A stretch of DNA of 39,574 bases from positions 1 to 39,574 of the forward strand of contig JAAUSG010000019.1 of NCBI GenBank assembly GCA_012034055.1, in the 5' to 3' direction. Of the stretch, positions 5,685-13,584 are shown in pieces (position 1 is the first letter of the stretch; the number at the start of each line of letters is the position of its first letter). Under the pieces are notes generated by a model. It was not told the origin of the DNA. It searched no databases and saw only the letters and a program-made list of their open reading frames with translations. A program made the position numbers and the translations under genes. The DNA is from Leptolyngbyaceae cyanobacterium RU_5_1. Its GTDB lineage: Bacteria > Cyanobacteriota > Cyanobacteriia > Leptolyngbyales > Leptolyngbyaceae.

Positions 5685-8618
5685 TTGACTGCAACTTCTG
5701 CTGATTCAACCAAACCCGTCTTGATCCTGGTGGATGGCCATTCCCTGGCGTTCCGCTCCTACTTTGCTTTTGCCAAGGGGCGCGATGGTGGGCTGAGAAC
5801 GAAAACCGGGATTCCCACCAGTGTGTCTTTTGGTTTCCTGAAAGCACTGCTGGAAGTGATAGAGACTGAGAGACCGCAGTATGCCGCGATCGCCTTTGAT
5901 GTGGGTGAAAAAACCTTCCGCCATGACCACGACGCCACCTACAAAGAGGGCAGGCCCGACGCGCCAGAGGACTTTCTGCCTGACCTGGAGAATCTGCAAG
6001 AGCTGCTGGCAGCCCTGAATCTGGCGGTACTGACAGCTCCCGGCTATGAGGCAGACGACATCATTGGCACCCTGACTCGGCGGGCGATCGCGGCCGGGAT
6101 GCGGGTCAAGATTTTGAGTGGCGATCGTGACCTGTTCCAGTTGGTTGACCCAGAGGGCTGCACCACCGTGCTGTACATGAGCACGGTCTATGGTAAGGGA
6201 ATCCAGTTGCCCAGGGAGTTTGGATCTGCAGAAGTCCAGCAAAAACTGGGCATTTTGCCCTCCCAGGTGGTTGATTTCAAAGCTCTCTGCGGCGATTCTT
6301 CTGACAACATTCCCGGTGTGCGCGGCATTGGCGAGAAAACGGCCGTTCAGTTGCTGACTGAATACGGGTCATTGGATCAGGTGTACGCTTCGATTGACAA
6401 AATCAAGGGTGCGGTGCGCAAAAAGCTGGAAGAAGGACACGAGGATGCGATCCGTTCGCAGTACCTGGCTCAAATTCACCTGGATGTGCCAATAGACACA
6501 GAGTTGGAATCCTGCAAACTGCATGGCTTTGACGATGCTGCCGTACTGCCAATGCTGGAGAAACTGGAGTTTCGTTCCTTTCTCAAGAAACTTCAAACGC
6601 TGCATCGCCGCCTGAGTGGAATTGAGGGAGAAGACCTCTCGGAAGCTGAGGGTGTTGAGAGTGCGGCGAGTGAAGCAGAGGCGATCGCGCCATCCTCTCA
6701 AGATAATGACCTGTGGTTCTTCAGTGTTGAAGAAACGGAGACCGCAGAGCCGTTGCAGTCCGTCGCGATCGCGCCGCGCATCATCGACACGCCTGAAAAG
6801 CTGCAGGAGTTGGTGGAGCTGCTGCAAACCCGCAACCAGCCCGATACGCTCACCTCGTGGGATACCGAAACTACCGCCCTGGAACCCCGTGACGCGGAAC
6901 TGGTTGGCATCGGCTGCGGCTGGGGCGAAGGACTCTCGGATATGGCTTACATTCCGTTAAGTCATACCCAGGCTGGTAATCTCGACAAAGCCCTGGTGCT
7001 GGATACCTTACGCCCCATTTTGGAGAGTGCCGATTATCCCAAAGCCCTGCAGAACGCCAAGTTCGATCGCCTCGCCTTCCGTCAACACGGGATTCACCTC
7101 ACTGGCGTAGTCTTCGACACCATGCTGGCCAGCTATGTCCTCAATCCCGAAGCTACTCACAACCTGTCGGAGTTGAGCCAGAACTACCTGGGCATTGTTG
7201 CCCAGAGCTATGACCAGTTGGTGCCCAAAGGCAAAACCATCGCTGATGTCGCCATTCCCGCTGTTGCAGAATACTGCGGCATGGATGCCCATACCACCTT
7301 CCGGTTGGTGCCCATTCTGCAGTCCAAACTGACAGACATTCCCGTCCTGCATCGCCTATTGCTCGACGTGGAGCAGCCGCTGGAGCCATTGTTGGCAGAG
7401 ATGGAGTGGCAGGGCGTGCGGATTGACCAGGAGTACTTGCGAGAGTTTTCCAAACAGCTTGAAACTGACCTGGCAGCCCTTGAGCAGCGGGCTTATGAAG
7501 TGGTGGGACAACCCTTTAGCCTCGGCTCTCCGAAGCAATTAAGCGATTTGCTTTTCAATACACTGGGGCTGGACAAGCGCAAGTCCCGCAAGATCAAAAC
7601 GGGCCATTCCACGGATGCCGCCACGCTGGAGAAACTGCGGGACGATCATCCCGTTGTCGAAACCATCCTCGAACATCGCACCCTGTCGAAATTGAAGTCT
7701 ACCTACGTGGATGCGCTCCCTGCTCTAGCTCGTAAAGACACTGGGCGGGTGCACACCGACTTCAACCAGGCAGTCACGGCGACCGGACGCCTCTCCTCCT
7801 CCGACCCCAACCTGCAAAATATCCCGATTCGTACCGCCTTCAGCCGCCAGATTCGCAAAGCCTTCATCCCAGAACCGGGTTGGTGCATGGTGGCGGCTGA
7901 CTATTCCCAGATTGAACTGCGGATTCTGGCGCACCTGAGTCAGGAACCGGTGCTGCTGGAAACCTATCAGAACAACCAGGACATCCACACACTGACCGCC
8001 CAACTGCTGTTTGAAAAAGAGGAGATTACCTCCGAAGAGCGACGCCTAGCTAAAGTGATTAACTTTGGCGTCATCTACGGCATGGGCGCACAGCGGTTTG
8101 CCCGCGAAGCTAAGGTCGATCGCAAACTGGCGCAGCTCTTCATCGATCGCTTTAACACCCGCTACTCCAGAGTGTTTGAGTACCTACAACAAATGCAGCG
8201 AGACGCGATCGCCCAGGGCTATGTGGAAACCATTCTGGGTCGGCGGCGCTACTTCAACTTTGCCAGTGAGAGTTTGCGCAAATTACGAGGCAGCGATCCA
8301 GACGCGATCGACCTGAGCAAAATCAAAACCCGCGACCAGTACGACGCCCAGCTTCTTCGCGCCGCTGCCAACGCCCCGATTCAAGGCTCCAGCGCCGACA
8401 TCATCAAGATTGCGATGGTCAAACTCCACGAAATCCTGCGCGACCTGCAGGCGCACCTGCTCCTGCAAGTCCACGATGAACTCGTCTTCGAGATGCCCCA
8501 CGACGAATGGCAAGCACTACAACCCCAAATTCAATCGGCAATGGAATCTGCCGTCTCACTCTCTGTCCCGCTGTCCGTCGAGGTGCGCGTCGGCGACAAC
8601 TGGATGGAAGCTAAATAG
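5685..8618 (+). CDS. polA: DNA polymerase I
   Basis: The 977-residue protein fills gaps and removes RNA primers in replication and repair. The N-terminal 5'-3' exonuclease is present (ILVDGHSLAFRSYFAF, then ILSGDRDLFQLV, then CGDSSDNIPGVRGIGEKTA). The 3'-5' proofreading domain appears active: DTET at about 393, NAKFDRLAFR, and the CGMDAHTT motif. Polymerase motif A (VAADYSQIELRIL, Asp about 739), motif B (RRLAKVINFGVIYG, Lys about 790) and motif C (VHDELVFE, His-Asp-Glu at about 930-932) are all present. The length is typical. The best start is TTG at 5685, shortly before the conserved LILVDGHSLAF; no nearer ATG fits. The gene ends four bases from the convergent coiled-coil gene. Confidence 0.97.
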   Translation: MTATSADSTKPVLILVDGHSLAFRSYFAFAKGRDGGLRTKTGIPTSVSFGFLKALLEVIETERPQYAAIAFDVGEKTFRHDHDATYKEGRPDAPEDFLPDLENLQELLAALNLAVLTAPGYEADDIIGTLTRRAIAAGMRVKILSGDRDLFQLVDPEGCTTVLYMSTVYGKGIQLPREFGSAEVQQKLGILPSQVVDFKALCGDSSDNIPGVRGIGEKTAVQLLTEYGSLDQVYASIDKIKGAVRKKLEEGHEDAIRSQYLAQIHLDVPIDTELESCKLHGFDDAAVLPMLEKLEFRSFLKKLQTLHRRLSGIEGEDLSEAEGVESAASEAEAIAPSSQDNDLWFFSVEETETAEPLQSVAIAPRIIDTPEKLQELVELLQTRNQPDTLTSWDTETTALEPRDAELVGIGCGWGEGLSDMAYIPLSHTQAGNLDKALVLDTLRPILESADYPKALQNAKFDRLAFRQHGIHLTGVVFDTMLASYVLNPEATHNLSELSQNYLGIVAQSYDQLVPKGKTIADVAIPAVAEYCGMDAHTTFRLVPILQSKLTDIPVLHRLLLDVEQPLEPLLAEMEWQGVRIDQEYLREFSKQLETDLAALEQRAYEVVGQPFSLGSPKQLSDLLFNTLGLDKRKSRKIKTGHSTDAATLEKLRDDHPVVETILEHRTLSKLKSTYVDALPALARKDTGRVHTDFNQAVTATGRLSSSDPNLQNIPIRTAFSRQIRKAFIPEPGWCMVAADYSQIELRILAHLSQEPVLLETYQNNQDIHTLTAQLLFEKEEITSEERRLAKVINFGVIYGMGAQRFAREAKVDRKLAQLFIDRFNTRYSRVFEYLQQMQRDAIAQGYVETILGRRRYFNFASESLRKLRGSDPDAIDLSKIKTRDQYDAQLLRAAANAPIQGSSADIIKIAMVKLHEILRDLQAHLLLQVHDELVFEMPHDEWQALQPQIQSAMESAVSLSVPLSVEVRVGDNWMEAK

Positions 8619-8622
8619 AATA

Positions 8623-8973
8623 CTACACTCCCCTGCGATTCAACATTGCAATCAGTTGAGCAACACTCTCCGCCTGTTGTTTAGCCGTTTCTGCTTGAGT
8701 CTCAACAGTGGCGACAATGCGATCGAGCTTTCTATCCGTCATCACCGTTTGCTCAGTCAACCTGCCAACCTGATCTACCAGGATTTCGATGTTCTCTCGC
8801 TGTTGAACCGTCTGCTCAGTCAGCCTGCCAACCTGGTCTACCAGGATTTCGATGTTCTCCCGCTGTTGATCAAGGTTTTCCCGCTGTTGATTGGAGGCTT
8901 GTACCAACTGAGCCACAGCCTGGAGTACCTGAGTGAGTAGAAGCTGAACCGAGGAACTTGATTCATTCGTCAT
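8623..8973 (-). CDS. hypothetical coiled-coil protein with 21-residue tandem repeat
   Basis: This 116-residue protein is Gln/Glu-rich and almost wholly helical. It contains two near-perfect copies of QQRENIEILVDQVGRLTEQ plus TV (a 63-base unit; DNA about 8745-8875), preceded by the partial unit QQRENLD. The repeat gives three-heptad periodicity, which predicts a parallel coiled coil. No membrane segment or motif is present. The copies are close to identical in DNA, which points to recent slippage. Its 3' end is four bases from that of polA (convergent genes). Function unknown. Confidence 0.6.
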   Translation of the reverse strand: MTNESSSSVQLLLTQVLQAVAQLVQASNQQRENLDQQRENIEILVDQVGRLTEQTVQQRENIEILVDQVGRLTEQTVMTDRKLDRIVATVETQAETAKQQAESVAQLIAMLNRRGV

Positions 8974-9064
8974 GGGGGTACTGCAGCTCTCTGATCGCTA
9001 ATGGCATTGAATTATGCCACATCTTCGTAAACCTTTGAGCCATCGCCGCTTAGGAATGAGAATC

Positions 9065-9143
9065 AATTAAAAATTAAAAGTTAAAAATTAAAAATGGATG
9101 TCAGCAGTGGTTCCCCATTTTTAATTTTGAATTTTTAACTTTG
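9065..9143. repeat. long AT-rich imperfect inverted repeat
   Basis: The left arm at 9065-9097 (AAAAGTTAAAAATTAAAAAT core) and the right arm at 9114-9143 (ATTTTTAATTTTGAATTTTT core) are near reverse complements around a loop of about 16 bases. They lie between two minus-strand genes, upstream of 8973 and downstream of 9152. The hairpin could end transcription of the upstream gene. TTAAAAATTAAAA-type repeats are frequent between cyanobacterial genes. Confidence 0.6.
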
Positions 9144-9151
9144 CATTGTCT

Positions 9152-9451
9152 TCACTGTTCCTGCATCAGGCGCAGGTAGTTTTGCTGGAGTTGCACATGG
9201 GTTTTGGCTATGCGATCGCTAATCCCCTTCTCTGCATGGCTAATATGCTCCCAGTACATTGCAGAGCGACGGGCGACCAACACCTCCTTCCACAGAGCCT
9301 CCAACACGGCTGTTGCTGCCGGATCGATTGAAAGACTGTCCTGCAAGTCAAGGAATCGGCGCTTTGCATCGCCATGAAGCGTAGGATCTTGCGACATGGA
9401 AAGACATTCCTGAAGGAGAGCAGACTGCGTTTGGTTCAAAGACTGGGTCAT
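9152..9451 (-). CDS. hypothetical protein, small helical
   Basis: The protein has 99 residues (MTQSLNQTQSALLQECLSMS, then AVLEALWKEVLVARRSAMYW, then AKTHVQLQQNYLRLMQEQ). It is predicted to be all-helical and soluble, without Cys clusters or membrane segments. It looks like a conserved cyanobacterial small protein, but I cannot name a family. It is divergent from trpS across about 100 AT-rich bases. Confidence 0.5.
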   Translation of the reverse strand: MTQSLNQTQSALLQECLSMSQDPTLHGDAKRRFLDLQDSLSIDPAATAVLEALWKEVLVARRSAMYWEHISHAEKGISDRIAKTHVQLQQNYLRLMQEQ

Positions 9452-9553
9452 AATTAGAAAAAACAGGACAATTGTAAACGGTTCAATTTACAATTCTTAA
9501 TTTAGCACTTACTGCACATTTCTGTAGAACGACGGATCTAATTCTCAGCACTT

Positions 9554-10564
9554 ATGACGAAACAACGGGTTCTTTCTGGGGTTCAACCAACGGGCAATCT
9601 TCACCTGGGCAACTACTTAGGAGCCATTCGCAACTGGGTAGCTGGTCAGAGCCAGTACGACAACTTCTTCTGCGTGGTTGATTTGCACGCCATTACGGTT
9701 CCCCACAATCCCGCTACGCTAGCAGCCGACACTTACACCATTGCCGCGCTCTACCTTGCCTGTGGCATTGACCTGCAATACTCCACCATCTTTGTGCAGT
9801 CCCATGTATCCGCTCACAGTGAACTGGCCTGGCTACTCAATTGCATTACCCCCTTGAACTGGCTGCAAGATATGATTCAGTTCAAGGAAAAAGCGCTGAA
9901 ACAGGGGCAAAACGTGAGCGCTGGACTGCTCGATTACCCGGTGCTGATGGCTGCCGACATCCTCCTCTACGATGCTGACAAAGTGCCCGTGGGTGAGGAT
10001 CAAAAGCAGCACATTGAGTTGACTCGCGATATTGTCGATCGCCTCAATCACCAGTTTGGCAAACCCAATCAGCCCGTCCTGAAATCACCGGCACCGCTGA
10101 TTCTGGCAGAGGGGGCACGGGTGATGAGCCTCACCGATGGCACTAAGAAGATGTCCAAGTCCGATCCATCCGATATGAGCCGGATCAACCTGCTCGATCC
10201 ACCCGATCTGATTCAAACCAAAATCAAGAAGTGCAAGACCGACCCGGTGCGCGGACTGGTGTTTGATGACCCAGAACGCCCAGAGTGCAATAACTTGCTG
10301 ACGCTCTATACCTTGTTATCTGGTAAGTCCAAGCAAGACGTTGCCATCGAGTGTGTCGAGATGGGCTGGGGACAATTTAAGCCGCTGCTAATGGATGCCG
10401 CCATTGCCCATCTCAAACCCATCCAGGACAAATACCAGTCCATCATGGACGACAAGGGCTACCTGGAGTCAGTATTGCGGGACGGTCGGGAAAAAGCGGA
10501 AGACATTGCGAACCAAACCCTGCGTAGAGTCAAAGGCGCATTAGGGTACTCGCTGCCCCTCTAG
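9554..10564 (+). CDS. trpS: tryptophanyl-tRNA synthetase
   Basis: The 336-residue class I synthetase charges tRNA-Trp in the cytoplasm. The HIGH-type motif is HLGN at 17-20, within GVQPTGNLHLGNYLGAI. The tryptophan pocket region DYPVLMAADILLYDADKVPV and GEDQKQHIELTRDI is typical. The KMSKS loop is exact at about 199-203 (TKKMSKSDPSD). The length matches bacterial TrpRS. The start ATG 9554 gives the standard TKQRVLSGVQPTG N-terminus. It is probably a single transcript. I see no T-box or other leader. Confidence 0.97.
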   Translation: MTKQRVLSGVQPTGNLHLGNYLGAIRNWVAGQSQYDNFFCVVDLHAITVPHNPATLAADTYTIAALYLACGIDLQYSTIFVQSHVSAHSELAWLLNCITPLNWLQDMIQFKEKALKQGQNVSAGLLDYPVLMAADILLYDADKVPVGEDQKQHIELTRDIVDRLNHQFGKPNQPVLKSPAPLILAEGARVMSLTDGTKKMSKSDPSDMSRINLLDPPDLIQTKIKKCKTDPVRGLVFDDPERPECNNLLTLYTLLSGKSKQDVAIECVEMGWGQFKPLLMDAAIAHLKPIQDKYQSIMDDKGYLESVLRDGREKAEDIANQTLRRVKGALGYSLPL

Positions 10565-10625
10565 GCTGAAAAGTGCCTATCCTCTGTAACAGCATGTCAG
10601 AATGAAGCAGAGTTGGCGCTCAATC

Positions 10626-11288
10626 ATGACTACAGCAACCCCTGTCAGTGTCCCGATCAAAAGTATTGAGCTGAATCCTGGGAGCATGGTGACCATCCAT
10701 GATCTGTCCTGGGAGCAGTTTGAGGCAATTTTAGAAGAATTGGGAGAACAGCGTAGCACCCGAATTGCTTACAACAATGGAACCCTGGAAATCATGTCAC
10801 CGCTGCCTGCCCACGAACGCCCAAACCGAATTATTGGGTATATCGTGACAACTCTCCTGGATGCTGAGGAGCGAGATTGGGAGGATTTTGGTTCGACAAC
10901 CTTCAGGCGCAAGAAAAAGATGGCAGGCTTGGAACCGGATACCTGCTTCTATATTCAAAATGCTCAACGGGTGCGAGACTGCATGATGAACATGGATCTG
11001 GATGTGTATCCACCGCCTGATCTTGCGATCGAGGCAGATGTAACTTCTAAAACAACCCTTGAGGCATATCGAAACATTGGCGTTCCAGAAGTTTGGGTGT
11101 ATGACAACCGTCAGTTGAAAATCAATCTACTCCAAGCTGGGCAGTATGTTGAATCAATCAATAGTCCCATATTTCCAAACTTACCCATCTCTGAAATGAT
11201 TCCTGAACTAGTGGAAGAAGCGCTGCGAGAGGGGAGCAGCCAGGTTCTCAGAAATCTTAGAAAGCAAATGTCTCAAGATCAGGAGTGA
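10626..11288 (+). CDS. Uma2 family protein (putative PD-(D/E)XK nuclease)
   Basis: The protein has 220 residues from ATG 10626; an in-frame ATG at 10602 would add eight residues (MKQSWRSI). I prefer the inner start because MTTATPVSVP is the usual Uma2 opening. The conserved core is visible: TLEIMSPLPAHE, PDLAIEADVTSKTT, then YRNIGVPEVWVYD. Uma2 proteins have a restriction-endonuclease-like fold, occur in dozens of copies per cyanobacterial genome, and have unproven function. It sits alone between trpS and the amylase gene. Confidence 0.85.
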   Translation: MTTATPVSVPIKSIELNPGSMVTIHDLSWEQFEAILEELGEQRSTRIAYNNGTLEIMSPLPAHERPNRIIGYIVTTLLDAEERDWEDFGSTTFRRKKKMAGLEPDTCFYIQNAQRVRDCMMNMDLDVYPPPDLAIEADVTSKTTLEAYRNIGVPEVWVYDNRQLKINLLQAGQYVESINSPIFPNLPISEMIPELVEEALREGSSQVLRNLRKQMSQDQE

Positions 11289-11376
11289 GAGGATGCTTTG
11301 CAGGCATCACATTCTCAGCCTCTTGATGAAGCTTTCACGGCAGAGGACTCCGTCGTGGCAATTGAGCGTAGCAACC

Positions 11377-11406
11377 AATTTTGGATTTTAGATTTTGGAT
11401 TTTAGA
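11377..11406. repeat. short tandem repeat (TTTTGGA/TTTTAGA heptamers)
   Basis: Four heptamer-like units (TTTTGGA, TTTTAGA, TTTTGGA, TTTTAGA) fill the gap between Uma2 and the convergent amylase gene. The same family recurs at about 13382-13416, 27521-27569, 36876-36910 and 36987-37019, always between genes or at gene ends. This is the cyanobacterial STRR class. Confidence 0.7.
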
Positions 11407-11419
11407 TTCGGAAGTTCAA

Positions 11420-12874
11420 TCATCCTAAGATGCAGCCACTCCGAGCCGGTAGGTCAATGATTAGCTGTCCTTCAGAGGTCCACTCAAATTGGCTAGACCC
11501 AAAAAGCTGTTTTTGAGGTTGGGTTTGCAATCCTGCATCTGATGGAAGCACGCTCGTTTTGATGGGGGCGGTGCCGATGTTCACGGCGACAATCAACTCC
11601 TCAGTTTCAAGAGTACGGGCGAAGATGTAGACTGTCCCTTCGGCAAACAGCACCTGGTAGTCTCCAATACGCAGGGCCGGGTAAGTGTAGCGCAGCTCAA
11701 TCAGTTGACGATGGTAGATAAAAATCTCCTGATCCCAGTCGGCTTCCAGGGGAAATCCGCGTCGCGAGTCCGGATCGAGGGCACCGGGTAAGCCAACTTC
11801 ATCGCCGTAATAAATGCTGGGAGCGCCAGGGAAGGTGAGCAGCAATAAGGTGGAAAGTTCTACGCTGGCCCGATCGCCCGCCGCAATGGTCAGCAGTCTT
11901 GCCGTGTCGTGGCTGGCCAGCAGGTTCAGTTGAGTGAGCTGAATGTCCCAGGGATAGAGTTGCAAGAGGTGCTGAATTTTCTCAGCGTATTCGGTGGCAA
12001 ACAGGGGCGGATAGGGTTCGTAGGAGCGGTCTTGCACCTGATCCATGACCACACGATCGCCGGCTGTAAACGCGATCGTTGGTGCCGCAAACAGGTAGTT
12101 CATGACGCCATCAAACTGCGTACCGTCCAGCCATTCGCGAGAATCCCCCCAGACTTCACCGACAATATAGGCATCGGGGTTGATGGCTTTGACGCGATCG
12201 CGAAACTCCTGCCAAAATCCCGGCGTTTTGACCTCAAACGGCACATCCAAGCGCCAACCATCAATCCCGAACTGAATCCAGTATTCGGCAATTTCCATAA
12301 TGTATTCCCGCACCTCCGGATTGTCGTGGTTGAACACCGGAAGCGCCCGGTTGCCTGCCCAGCCGACATAGTTGGCGGGGCGATCGCCATCGTATGCAGC
12401 CAGCGGCCAACCTTCAATCCGGAACCAATCCAGCCACGGAGAATACGGACCATTTTCCAAAATGTCATGAAAGAAGAAGAATCCACGGCTGGCATGATTA
12501 AACACGCCGTCCAGAACAACCTTAATGCCACGCCGGTGTGCCTCGTCCAACAGCTCTCGAAACGCCTCATTGCCGCCCAAAATCGGATCGACCAAATAGT
12601 AATCGTGGGTGTGATAACGATGGTTGCTGGCCGATTGAAAGATGGGTGTGAAGTAAATCGCGGTGATGCCCAAATCTTGCAGATAATCCAATTGCTCTAA
12701 CACACCCCATAAATCGCCACCCTTGTAGCCCTGTAGGGTGGGTGCTGTGTGCCAATCTTCCCAGGTTGGACTTTTGAGCAGTCGCTTGCGGAGTTGCTGA
12801 CTGGCTGCAAAGCGATCGGGGAAAATTTGATAAAAAACCGCGTGCTTCACCCAATCTGGTGTCTGAATCTGCAT
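11420..12874 (-). CDS. glycoside hydrolase family 13 (neopullulanase/cyclomaltodextrinase-like)
   Basis: The 484-residue alpha-glucan hydrolase has a complete (beta/alpha)8 catalytic barrel. The four classical regions are visible: VVLDGVFNH (119-127), GWRLDVPFE with nucleophile Asp210, IVGEVWGDS with acid/base Glu240, and LLASHDTARLL with Asp323. The start TPDWVKHAVFYQIFPDRF is that of the neopullulanase/cyclomaltodextrinase group (GH13_20-like), but the N-terminal starch-binding domain common there is absent. There is no signal peptide, so it is probably cytoplasmic, acting on maltodextrin or glycogen-derived oligosaccharides. The exact substrate cannot be read from sequence. Confidence 0.9.
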   Translation of the reverse strand: MQIQTPDWVKHAVFYQIFPDRFAASQQLRKRLLKSPTWEDWHTAPTLQGYKGGDLWGVLEQLDYLQDLGITAIYFTPIFQSASNHRYHTHDYYLVDPILGGNEAFRELLDEAHRRGIKVVLDGVFNHASRGFFFFHDILENGPYSPWLDWFRIEGWPLAAYDGDRPANYVGWAGNRALPVFNHDNPEVREYIMEIAEYWIQFGIDGWRLDVPFEVKTPGFWQEFRDRVKAINPDAYIVGEVWGDSREWLDGTQFDGVMNYLFAAPTIAFTAGDRVVMDQVQDRSYEPYPPLFATEYAEKIQHLLQLYPWDIQLTQLNLLASHDTARLLTIAAGDRASVELSTLLLLTFPGAPSIYYGDEVGLPGALDPDSRRGFPLEADWDQEIFIYHRQLIELRYTYPALRIGDYQVLFAEGTVYIFARTLETEELIVAVNIGTAPIKTSVLPSDAGLQTQPQKQLFGSSQFEWTSEGQLIIDLPARSGCILG

Positions 12875-12993
12875 GAATGCTTCCTAGCTCTCCATTAGCC
12901 AGGGTACAGGCACTTTCTAAAAATTGGACTCCAACCTCTGGAGGAATTGATGTAGCAAATTCAAATCAACTGGGGGACGTGGCTAAAATTTTA

Positions 12994-13365
12994 TTAGGTG
13001 GTGGTTGATTTTGGCTTAGCGGGTAGCTTGCATTTGACTGAGATTTCTAAATTGCAGTCTGCTGACCCTTCAGTAATGTAAGGAATTCCGGTTTTACCGC
13101 CAATCTTCAGCCCAAACTTGAGACTGACTTCCTCAATGTCAACAATTCCCATATCTTTGAAGGCACTCAGAGCATACAGCGTGTATCCCCGAATCATGTT
13201 TCGTGCTTTTTGCATTTTGATCGAGATGTCATCCACGATTCCCATTCCACCGGGATCATCGTCGTCTATAGAACGAACGGGAATGTCAGCAGCGGATCTG
13301 GTTTCAATAAAAATCTCGTACGCTTCGCCGTCTTCCTCAAATTGGAACCGTTGCACATCAGCCAT
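12994..13365 (-). CDS. Trypco1-type protein (trypsin-co-occurring domain 1; CU044_2847-like)
   Basis: The 123-residue protein has no membrane segment. The N-terminal beta part (FQFEEDGEAYEIFIETR) is followed by a helix (KMQKARNMIRGYTLYALSAF). The diagnostic VDIEEVSLKFGLKIGGKTGI and a final beta strand (ADCNLEISVKCKL) match my memory of the Trypco1 domain. Published genome analyses place this domain with trypsin-like or caspase-like effectors and STAND NTPases in bacterial conflict systems of multicellular bacteria. Here it is divergent, 219 bases from a caspase-STAND-WD40 gene, which is that context. Its molecular role is unknown; it may be an adaptor or a protease target. Confidence 0.75.
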   Translation of the reverse strand: MADVQRFQFEEDGEAYEIFIETRSAADIPVRSIDDDDPGGMGIVDDISIKMQKARNMIRGYTLYALSAFKDMGIVDIEEVSLKFGLKIGGKTGIPYITEGSADCNLEISVKCKLPAKPKSTTT

Positions 13366-13584
13366 GCGATCGCCTCGTATCGATTTTAGATTGTGGATTG
13401 ACGATTTTGGATTGAGAAATGCCCGTACCGCAGCGCTTTCAGCTTAACCATTTGTAGCAGATAAAGATCGTAATGGGATTAGGAGAGATTAAGCTTTTTG
13501 CAAATTTTTTGTACAATTTCAGCATTTCCTCAGTATATCTGGCTAGGTTGGAATAACATTTGCCCCCACTGATGCATCGACCAC
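13366..13584. promoter_or_regulatory. divergent intergenic region of the Trypco1/caspase locus
   Basis: These 219 bases lie between the start codons of the Trypco1 gene (minus) and the caspase gene (plus) and must hold both promoters. Heptamer STRR units fill about 13382-13416. From 13480 the sequence is AT-rich (AGCTTTTTGCAAATTTTTTG), a plausible promoter zone, but no -35/-10 pair with correct spacing convinces me. Confidence 0.4.

Noticed and set aside
11909-12700. 263-codon plus-strand open frame opposite the GH13 gene
   Set aside because: All four GH13 catalytic regions are on the minus strand; the plus frame has no recognisable domain.
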